NCBI GenBank assembly: GCA_004556455.1
Contig: SFGY01000004.1
Span: forward strand, 208,384 to 272,383
Origin: Clostridiales bacterium
GTDB taxonomy: Bacteria; Bacillota; Clostridia; Saccharofermentanales; DTU023
DNA: 64,000 nt
Reading direction: 5' to 3'
Both the position numbers and the translations under genes were made by a program. Under the pieces are notes generated by a model. That model was not told the DNA's origin. It saw nothing but the letters and a program-made list of their open reading frames with translations, and did not search any database. Below, piece after piece: positions 45,935 to 52,597 of this stretch; position 1 is the first letter of the stretch, and every line of letters begins with the position of its first letter.

Positions 45935-46081
45935 ATGAAACACATTGAAATCATTCAGAAACCCTGCCAGACGAATCCTGCAGGCGGTCATGCCTGCTCC
46001 GAATGCCAGACGTCCTGCCAGTCCGCCTGCAAAACGTCCTGCACCGTAGGCAATCAGCCCTGCGAAAATGAGGAACGCTGA
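45935..46081 (+). CDS. scfA: SCIFF ranthipeptide precursor (seven cysteines)
   Basis: A 48-residue ribosomal peptide of the six-cysteines-in-forty-five family, the most conserved Clostridia RiPP. After the leader MKHIEIIQKP, the core shows CSECQTSCQSACKTSC and TVGNQPCEN, the near-invariant family pattern. Cysteines are at 11, 21, 24, 28, 32, 36 and 43; Cys11 is additional to the usual six. The partner radical SAM enzyme starts 2 bases after the stop. In studied relatives the enzyme makes sulfur-to-carbon thioether links between Cys and Thr. AAAAGGAG lies 6 bases before the ATG. The biological role is not settled; signalling and metabolic control have been proposed. Confidence 0.95.
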   Translation: MKHIEIIQKPCQTNPAGGHACSECQTSCQSACKTSCTVGNQPCENEER

Positions 46082-46083
46082 GC

Positions 46084-47472
46084 TTGTTACACTGTTTTGA
46101 CCTATTTGGCGAAAGCTTCGCTTTCGATTCTGAAAGCGGAGCTTTTTGTACGCTTGACCCGATTGCTGTTGAAGTGCTCAGCCTCTGGACTGAGCGTAAT
46201 GGAGCTGCCCCTGATCAGACAGCTTTATTAAAACTTGCCCGTGAAAAGAATCTTCAGCCTGCGGAGGTTTTGGAAAGCTCTTCTGAGATTGCAGATCTTG
46301 TCCGTGATGGCGCTTTCTTTGCCAAGGCGCCTGATGTCCGGACAGAACAGCTTTATCCCGATAAGCCTCGCATTAAAGCCATGTGCCTGCATATTTGCCA
46401 TGACTGTAACTTGCGCTGCCGCTATTGTTTTGCCGGAACCGGCGACTTTGGTACAGGCGTGCGCACGATGCTCGATGAAAAAACAGCCGAGGCAGCCATT
46501 GATTTTCTCATTCGTGAGTCAGGTCCCCGTCGCCATCTGGATGTGGATTTTTTCGGCGGCGAACCGCTGATGAACTGGAAGGTGGTCAAAAAGCTGGTCG
46601 CCTACTGCGAAGAGGAAGGTCCCAGGCATGGCAAAGATATACGACTGACGATCACCACGAACGCCACTCTTCTGGATGAAGAAAAAATTGATTTTATCAA
46701 TCAACACTTTAAAAATTGTGTTCTTTCCATTGACGGAAGGCAGGAAGTTCATGATTATATGCGTCCCAATGCCGGTGGTCAGGGGAGTTGGCAAAACGTT
46801 AAGCGGAATATTGAAAACTTCGTGAAAAAGAGGGGAAACAAAGAATATTATCTTCGTGGAACCTACACGGCCTACAATAAAGATTTCAGCAAAGATGTTC
46901 TCGCCCTCGCGGATATTGCCCCGCAGGTCTCGGTGGAACCTGTTGTCTGTGATCCTTCTCTGCCCTGGGCACTGCATGATTCAGACCTTCCCCAATTGAA
47001 AGAAGAATATGAAAAACTGGCTTTGGCTATGAACGAGCGCCGGAAACAAGGCAAAGGCTTTAACTTTTTCCATTTCATGATCGATGCAGGTAAAACGCCC
47101 TGTATTTATAAACGTTTAAAGGGCTGCGGCGTAGGCAGTGAATATTGTGCGGTGACACCGGCAGGTGAGATTTATCCCTGTCACCAGCTTGTCGGCGACG
47201 AGCGCTTTATCATGGGCAATGTGCTGACAGGCGGTCTTGATCCAAACAGCAAGGTGCACGAAGAATTCCTGAAACTTCTGGTTCCCGACAAGGAAGCCTG
47301 CAAAGCCTGTTGGGCACGCTATTATTGTGGGGGAGGTTGTGTTTCCAATGCATGGCATCGGCAACAGAACCTGCAGGGCGTTGACCCTTTTTCCTGCGAG
47401 CTCTTACGGAAACGCCTGGAGTGCTCCCTCTGGCTCAAAGCCAGGCGTCAGGAGGCTGCAGACAATAACTGA
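46084..47472 (+). CDS. scfB: SCIFF maturase, radical SAM/SPASM enzyme
   Basis: Installs thioether cross-links in the SCIFF peptide. About 462 aa. The N-terminal RiPP-recognition-like region (residues 1-90) is followed by the radical SAM motif in CHDCNLRCRYCF, cluster Cys108, Cys112 and Cys115, and a C-terminal SPASM domain (CAVTPAGEIYPCHQL; CKACWARYYCGGGC) that binds two auxiliary 4Fe-4S clusters. The start is TTG at 46084, 8 bases after GAGGA at the end of the peptide gene, which gives the N-terminus LHCFDLFGE seen in the family. Co-transcribed with the peptide gene and ended by a strong terminator. Confidence 0.95.
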   Translation: MLHCFDLFGESFAFDSESGAFCTLDPIAVEVLSLWTERNGAAPDQTALLKLAREKNLQPAEVLESSSEIADLVRDGAFFAKAPDVRTEQLYPDKPRIKAMCLHICHDCNLRCRYCFAGTGDFGTGVRTMLDEKTAEAAIDFLIRESGPRRHLDVDFFGGEPLMNWKVVKKLVAYCEEEGPRHGKDIRLTITTNATLLDEEKIDFINQHFKNCVLSIDGRQEVHDYMRPNAGGQGSWQNVKRNIENFVKKRGNKEYYLRGTYTAYNKDFSKDVLALADIAPQVSVEPVVCDPSLPWALHDSDLPQLKEEYEKLALAMNERRKQGKGFNFFHFMIDAGKTPCIYKRLKGCGVGSEYCAVTPAGEIYPCHQLVGDERFIMGNVLTGGLDPNSKVHEEFLKLLVPDKEACKACWARYYCGGGCVSNAWHRQQNLQGVDPFSCELLRKRLECSLWLKARRQEAADNN

Positions 47473-47504
47473 ATGGGCTGAGACTGCTCCTGTACTTTAG
47501 TTTA

Positions 47505-47530
47505 AGCTGACTCGTGAGGGTCGGCTTTTT
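47505..47530 (+). terminator. Intrinsic terminator of the SCIFF operon
   Basis: AGCTGACTC-GTGA-GGGTCGGCT, a 9-bp stem with two T-G pairs on a GTGA tetraloop, followed by five T. Confidence 0.88.
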
Positions 47531-47612
47531 ATTTCAGGGGACTTTTGTACAGTTACTGCGTAATGAGTAAAAGAGCAAAGACGCTTTTTACTGCTAACTC
47601 AAAGGAGCACTC

Positions 47613-49412
47613 ATGGGACTCATTCCGGAAGACACGATACAGGAAATTATCCGCGCCAACGACATTGTTCAGGTGGTGGAGCAGTATCTTCCGCTTGAGC
47701 ATAAGAGCAGCGCAAACTTTTTCGGCCTCTGTCCCTTTCACAAAGAGGACACGGCTTCTTTCAGCGTCTCTCCCTCAAAACAGATTTTCTATTGTTTTGG
47801 CTGTCACAAAGGCGGTAATGTCGTCAAATTTATTCAGGAAATCGAAGGCCTGAGTTTTCCGGAAGCCCTGCGTTTTCTGGCCAGTCGTGCCGGAATTGAA
47901 ATCCGCGAAGAAGAAAGTCCCGAAGTGAAGCGGGAGGTAGCAAAAAAGAAGCGTTTAGAGAGTTGTATGCTGGAAGCAGCGCGTTACTTTTATCATACTT
48001 TTGAAGGAGCAGAAGGAGCGGAAGCGCGCCGCTATATGCTGGAAAAACGACATATCAGTGCTTCAACTCTTAAAAAATTCGGTATTGGAGCAAGTGGTAA
48101 AAGCTGGGATGGTCTGGTGCGTCATCTCCGCAGCAAGGGCTTTGCCGATGAGGATATCCTTGCTTCCGGTCTGGCCAGAAGGTCATCAAAAAACAATGGC
48201 CTTTATGACCTTTTCCGCGAACGTGTGATGTTTCCGGTCTTCGACAGTTTCGGAAAACTTATTGCTTTTGGCGGACGTATTATGGATAAGTCTGAGCCGA
48301 AGTACATCAACTCACCCGAAACTCTGCTTTATCATAAGGGTCGTCAGCTTTATGCTCTAAATTTTGCCCGCAAAGAGCGCAGCGAGGAATTGATACTTAC
48401 AGAAGGCTACATGGATGCCATCGCCCTTCACGAAGCAGGTTTTTCCCAGACTGTGGCCAGTCTGGGCACGGCACTCACTCAGCAGCAGGCGCGTCTGATT
48501 TCCCGCTTTGTGCATAAAGTCATTATTTCCTACGATGCTGATGAAGCAGGACAACGTGCGGCCATGCGTGGTCTGGATATTTTGCAGCAGGCAGGGCTTG
48601 AGGTTTTTGTTCTTCTTATCCCGGGAGCAAAAGATCCGGACGAATACATACACGAATTTGGTCCGGAACGCTTTGCGGCTCTTCTTGATCGTGCTTTACC
48701 TCTTTTAGACTACAAAATATACCGCGCGAAACTCCGTGCAAGTAAGGGGGAGGGCGGTCCTCTGGATCTGCTGAGCTTTCAGGAAGAGTTGGCAGATATT
48801 CTTGCGGCTGAAGAAAATGCCGTGCTCCGGGAACTTTACTCGGCTAAGATGGCGCGGGACATTGGAGTTTCTCCCTCAAGCCTGCAGCAGGAAATTGAAC
48901 GCCGACGCCGGGGAACCAGGGGAAAGAAGGAAAATCCGGAACTTTCTCTTCCTCCCGAACCGGATAAGAATTCTGAACTGCAGTTAAAGCAGGAAGAAAT
49001 GGCTCTGATTGCCGGTATCATGGAAAATCCTGCTCTCGCGGATCAGCTTCAGATTAATGAAAATGATTTTTCGGCTCCTGCAAGACCTTTGATACGAGCC
49101 TTTCTGGAACTCAATAAAAAACGTCCACTGCATCCGGCAGAGTTTCTGGCCCTGGCGGAAAGCCGGGGTGAGAACGAGTTTGTAGCTCGGGATTTTCTAC
49201 CTTTCCTCAGTAAAATTCGCCGGGATGAGCTAAGAAAAAGTGAAGATTATGCAAAGGCAGCATTGAATGCTCTGCGCTTCAGTCGCTGTGAAGAAAAACG
49301 TGATGTTCTGCTGCAGCGTTTCGAGAACAGCAATGACGACAGCGAGAGACAGAAGCTTTTAGAAAATATTCATGAAATCAATCAGCGCATGCTTGAGCTG
49401 CGCAGTCAATAA
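47613..49412 (+). CDS. dnaG: DNA primase
   Basis: Makes RNA primers at the fork. 599 aa. The N-terminal CHC2 zinc finger (CPFHKEDTASFSVSPSKQ...CFGCHKGG), the catalytic core with Toprim (LTEGYMDAIALHEAG, SLGTALT, YDADEAGQRA) and the C-terminal DnaB-binding domain (about 440-599) are present. ATG at 47613 follows AAAGGAG. rpoD follows after about 75 bases, the conserved dnaG-sigA arrangement. Confidence 0.97.
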   Translation: MGLIPEDTIQEIIRANDIVQVVEQYLPLEHKSSANFFGLCPFHKEDTASFSVSPSKQIFYCFGCHKGGNVVKFIQEIEGLSFPEALRFLASRAGIEIREEESPEVKREVAKKKRLESCMLEAARYFYHTFEGAEGAEARRYMLEKRHISASTLKKFGIGASGKSWDGLVRHLRSKGFADEDILASGLARRSSKNNGLYDLFRERVMFPVFDSFGKLIAFGGRIMDKSEPKYINSPETLLYHKGRQLYALNFARKERSEELILTEGYMDAIALHEAGFSQTVASLGTALTQQQARLISRFVHKVIISYDADEAGQRAAMRGLDILQQAGLEVFVLLIPGAKDPDEYIHEFGPERFAALLDRALPLLDYKIYRAKLRASKGEGGPLDLLSFQEELADILAAEENAVLRELYSAKMARDIGVSPSSLQQEIERRRRGTRGKKENPELSLPPEPDKNSELQLKQEEMALIAGIMENPALADQLQINENDFSAPARPLIRAFLELNKKRPLHPAEFLALAESRGENEFVARDFLPFLSKIRRDELRKSEDYAKAALNALRFSRCEEKRDVLLQRFENSNDDSERQKLLENIHEINQRMLELRSQ

Positions 49413-49486
49413 AATTAGACAGACGTTCTACCGGATGTCCTTAAGGAACAGATTATTTACAAAGGAAATGTTGAAAGGGAAAGAAT

Positions 49487-51466
49487 ATGAGCCAAGCTAA
49501 AGAAGTTTCAGAGAAGTCGATCAGCAAGGATAAAAATAATAAAGCTCCTGCGGCCAAAAAGACAACAGCTGCGGCAAAGAAGACCGCCAGCCCCAAAGCC
49601 ACGGCCGTGAAAGCTGAGGCCGAAAAGAAAGCTCCGGCAGCCAAAAAGACAACAGCCGCGGCAAAGAAGACCGCCAGCAGCCCCAAGACTCCGGCAGTGA
49701 AAGCTGAGGCCGAAAAGAAAACTCCTGCGGCAAAGAAGACGGCCAGTCCCAAAGCCACGGCCGTGAAAGCTGAGGCCGAAAAGAAAACTCCGGCAGCCAA
49801 AAAGACAACAGCCGCGGCAAAGAAGACCACCAGCAGCCCTAAGACTCCGGCAGTGAAGGCTGAGGCCGAAAAGAAAGCACCTGCGGCCAAAAAAGCGACG
49901 GCCACAGCAAAGAAGACAGCCAGCCCCAAAGCTCCGGCCGTGAAAGCTGAGAGCGAAAAGAAAACGCCTGCGGCCAAACCCGCTGTAAAGAAAAAGACCA
50001 GCCTGAGCTCAAAAGAAAAAGAGACGGATACTACGGTCAGTAAAAAAGAACTCCATCCGGCTGCTCTCGATAAACCTGAGTCTGTCTCTGTGGAGAAGGG
50101 AAGCCAGAAGGACACTTCCTCTGAGGGCAATCGTTTGGAGCTTGAACTCGACAAGCTGGAGAGCGAAGAGCAAGTTTCGGAGTACGAAGAGAATAATCAC
50201 CTGGAACGTGAAAAGGATTTTCGCGACGAGGAAGATGAGGAGGAATGGTTGGAGCTGCTCAAGCCCAAGGCTCCGAAAATTCGTCGCAGCCGTCCAGATG
50301 AGTTTGCCGATCTGGATTCTTCGGTTGATGAAGAAGGTGAAGATGATGATCTGGACGATGATCTTGAAATTCCCGAGTTCCATCTTGACGATAAGGCCGG
50401 AACACATGTTCAGAAGGTTATTGCAGCTCTGATTCAACGCGGCAATAAAGAAGCCAAACGTCTGACACAGCAGGAAGTTATCGATTTTATCGAAGATACC
50501 AAATTAGAAGAAGAATACCTTGATGATGTCATTGATTCTCTGGAAAAAGCCGGTATAAAGGTGAGTGAAGAAGAGGATGACAGCATCAACAGTGAAGCCG
50601 ATGCGAGCAGAAGCCGACTGAATATGCTCGATTCCATGCTTGTGGATGATCCTGTCCGCATGTATCTCAAAGAAATCGGGAAGGTTGAATTGCTCACTGC
50701 AAGTGCTGAAAAAGAGCTTGCCGCACGTATGGAGGCCGGAGATGAGGAGGCCAAGCAGCACCTGATTGAGGCGAACCTTCGTCTCGTCGTGAGTATTGCC
50801 AAGCGATATACCGGCCGCGGCATGCAGTTTCTGGATCTGATTCAGGAAGGTAATCTGGGCCTTATCAAGGCGGTGGATAAGTTTGACTATCATAAAGGAT
50901 TCAAGTTTTCCACTTATGCGACGTGGTGGATCCGGCAGGCCATCACCCGGGCTATTGCGGACCAGGCAAGAACCATTCGTATTCCTGTTCACATGGTTGA
51001 AACCATCAATAAGCTGATACGTAATCAGCGTCATCTCCTGCAGGAGCTCGGTCGAGAGCCGGAAGCGGATGAGATTGCCGAGGCTATGGGAATTACCGTG
51101 GATAAAGTTCGTGAAATCATGAAAATTTCTCAGGAGCCCGTTTCACTGGAAAAGCCCATCGGGGAAGAGGAAGACAGCCATCTGGGAGACTTTATTCCCG
51201 ACGAGGATGCACCTTCACCGGCCGATCAGGCTGCCTTTACTCTGTTGAAAGAACAGCTCTTCGATGTCCTGAAAGAATTAACTCCGAGAGAAGAACAGGT
51301 GCTGAAGCTGCGCTTTGGTCTGGAAGATGGACGTACCCGCACTCTTGAAGAAGTTGGCCGGGAGTTTAAAGTCACCCGTGAACGTATTCGCCAGATTGAA
51401 GCCAAGGCGCTGAGAAAACTTCGTCACCCCAGCCGCAGCAAAAAATTGAAAGATTATCTGGACTGA
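49487..51466 (+). CDS. rpoD: Primary sigma factor RpoD/SigA with H1-like N-terminal repeats
   Basis: Housekeeping sigma factor, 659 aa against 370-ish in Bacillus. Residues about 15-170 are Lys/Ala/Pro/Thr-rich repeats like a histone H1 tail; an acidic stretch follows (about 190-305), then region 1.1-like sequence (VQKVIAALIQRGNKEAKRLT). Region 1.2 starts near Asp387 (DDPVRMYLKEIGK). Region 2 has NLRLVVSIAKRYTGRGMQF and FKFSTYATWWIRQAI, region 3 has HMVETINKL, and region 4 has RTRTLEEVGREFKVTRERIRQIEAKALRKLRHP. The tail is encoded by DNA tandem repeats with the same base composition as the gene and no frameshift. Start ATG at 49487 after GAAAGGGAAAG. Follows dnaG and precedes trmK. Confidence 0.96.
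   Translation: MSQAKEVSEKSISKDKNNKAPAAKKTTAAAKKTASPKATAVKAEAEKKAPAAKKTTAAAKKTASSPKTPAVKAEAEKKTPAAKKTASPKATAVKAEAEKKTPAAKKTTAAAKKTTSSPKTPAVKAEAEKKAPAAKKATATAKKTASPKAPAVKAESEKKTPAAKPAVKKKTSLSSKEKETDTTVSKKELHPAALDKPESVSVEKGSQKDTSSEGNRLELELDKLESEEQVSEYEENNHLEREKDFRDEEDEEEWLELLKPKAPKIRRSRPDEFADLDSSVDEEGEDDDLDDDLEIPEFHLDDKAGTHVQKVIAALIQRGNKEAKRLTQQEVIDFIEDTKLEEEYLDDVIDSLEKAGIKVSEEEDDSINSEADASRSRLNMLDSMLVDDPVRMYLKEIGKVELLTASAEKELAARMEAGDEEAKQHLIEANLRLVVSIAKRYTGRGMQFLDLIQEGNLGLIKAVDKFDYHKGFKFSTYATWWIRQAITRAIADQARTIRIPVHMVETINKLIRNQRHLLQELGREPEADEIAEAMGITVDKVREIMKISQEPVSLEKPIGEEEDSHLGDFIPDEDAPSPADQAAFTLLKEQLFDVLKELTPREEQVLKLRFGLEDGRTRTLEEVGREFKVTRERIRQIEAKALRKLRHPSRSKKLKDYLD
49520..50000 (+). repeat. 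In-frame tandem repeats coding the sigma-factor tail
   Basis: Five copies of a unit containing GTGAAAGCTGAGGC (last copies slightly changed) begin at 49607, 49697, 49763, 49853 and 49940, so the period is 87-90 bp with one 66-bp unit lacking 24 bp (8 codons). All steps are multiples of three, so the frame is kept. Copy number is a likely site of strain variation. Confidence 0.9.
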
Positions 51467-51483
51467 GCTTTATCATCAAATAG

Positions 51484-52200
51484 ATGGAAAACACAAATTT
51501 GACTCTCAGAACGCCACAAAAGACAGCTCTGCCGGGAGAAGCACATCTTTCTAAGCGTCTCTCCCGTCTGGCTGAGTTGATTTCACCCTGCCGACGGATT
51601 GTGGATATTGGCTGTGATCACGGCAGACTTGATCTTTATATGCTTCTGAGCGGGAATGCAGAAAAAGCACTGATGACCGACCTGCATGAAGGCCCTTACA
51701 GGCGGGCCGGAGAGATGATCAAACGCCATGGCCTAGAAAACAGAGCCGAACTCTTGCGCTGCGATGGTCTGGGCGACCATCAGCTGGAAGAAGGCGATCG
51801 TCTTGTTATAGCTGGATTAGGTGGCCTTGAGATCTGTTCCATTCTTACCCGCCTGAGCTTTCCCCAAGACTTTTCTGCCGTTTTTCAGCCCAATTGGAAT
51901 CAGGCTGCTCTGAGGACCCATCTTGCTTCACGCGGCTGGGACTACGAGGAAGAGATTCTTGAAGATCGAGGCTGGTTTTATCTTTTTATTCGCCTTCTTT
52001 CACCTTCAGAACCCAGGAGCTTAAGCTTAATTGAAGCAGAAATCGGACCCGGCTGGCTGAAATGCGGCGAAAAACAATTTACAGAGACGGAAAGAGCGTA
52101 TTTTAAGCGACAGAGGCGTCTCTTTCAAATGAAGGCGCGAAAATACCCCGAATTTACGGCTGTTGCCAGGCAGCTTGCCGAGCTCCCGGCTATGCGCTGA
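51484..52200 (+). CDS. trmK: tRNA (adenine-22-N1)-methyltransferase TrmK
   Basis: Rossmann methyltransferase that makes m1A22 in bacterial tRNAs. 238 aa. SAM-binding motif RIVDIGCDHGRLDLYML, family stretch KALMTDLHEGPYRRAGEMIKRHGL and the IAGLGGLEICSIL motif. It follows rpoD by 17 bases, as in many Firmicutes; no recognisable strong ribosome site precedes the ATG at 51484. The usual next gene (Nif3-like) is absent; the RNase P RNA gene follows. Confidence 0.88.
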   Translation: MENTNLTLRTPQKTALPGEAHLSKRLSRLAELISPCRRIVDIGCDHGRLDLYMLLSGNAEKALMTDLHEGPYRRAGEMIKRHGLENRAELLRCDGLGDHQLEEGDRLVIAGLGGLEICSILTRLSFPQDFSAVFQPNWNQAALRTHLASRGWDYEEEILEDRGWFYLFIRLLSPSEPRSLSLIEAEIGPGWLKCGEKQFTETERAYFKRQRRLFQMKARKYPEFTAVARQLAELPAMR

Positions 52201-52213
52201 TGGAGGAATGTTC

Positions 52214-52219
52214 TATAAT
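52214..52219 (+). promoter_or_regulatory. -10 element of rnpB
   Basis: Perfect TATAAT 9 bases before the RNA 5' end predicted from the P1 helix. No good -35 is present at 16-18 bases upstream. Confidence 0.55.
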
Positions 52220-52227
52220 GGGCCTGT

Positions 52228-52577
52228 TTCCGAGTCAGGTGGACAATCGCGGCCGCGAACCGAAAGGTTGCGGGTGAGGAAAGTCCGGGCTCCGCAGGAC
52301 AAGGACGCCGGCTAATGACCGGTGAAGGCGACTTTAAGGAAAGTGCAACAGAAAGATACCGCCGGCCTTTGTGCCGGTAAGGGTGAAAAGGCGAGGTAAG
52401 AGCTCACCGTGAATTCTGGTAACAGAACTCACCTGTAAACCCCGTCCGGAGCAACACCGTGGAGAGACATATTCTGTGGTCCGCAGGTCTCGTGGAGGTG
52501 GCTTGAACCACAATGAGAGTTGTGGTCTGGATAGATGATTGTTCAAGACAGAACCCGGCTTATAGCCTGACTCGGAA
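52228..52577 (+). ncRNA. rnpB: RNase P RNA
   Basis: The catalytic RNA that trims tRNA 5' leaders, about 350 bases. The terminal P1 helix is a perfect 12-bp pairing of 52228-52239 with 52566-52577. The universally conserved core is present: GAGGAAAGTCCGGGCT at 52276-52291 and ACAGAACCCGGCTTA at 52548-52562, which make the P4 pairing. The 3' end runs almost directly into the ribosome site of the YfhO gene, with no terminator seen, so maturation must separate the two. Confidence 0.95.
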
Positions 52578-52597
52578 ATATTTTCAAGGAGAGTGCC

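Noticed and set aside
45273..45935. A 220-codon minus-strand frame opposite tgt and yajC
   Set aside because: It lies antisense to two well-recognised genes and has no family resemblance or ribosome site.
49520..50000. Repeats considered as a CRISPR array
   Set aside because: Units are in-frame coding repeats with contiguous similarity and no unrelated spacers; no cas genes nearby.
49453..50154. A 233-codon open frame on the minus strand opposite the rpoD repeats
   Set aside because: It is a composition shadow of the repeat DNA in the sigma-factor gene, has no ribosome site and would be Ala/Phe/Val repeats only.
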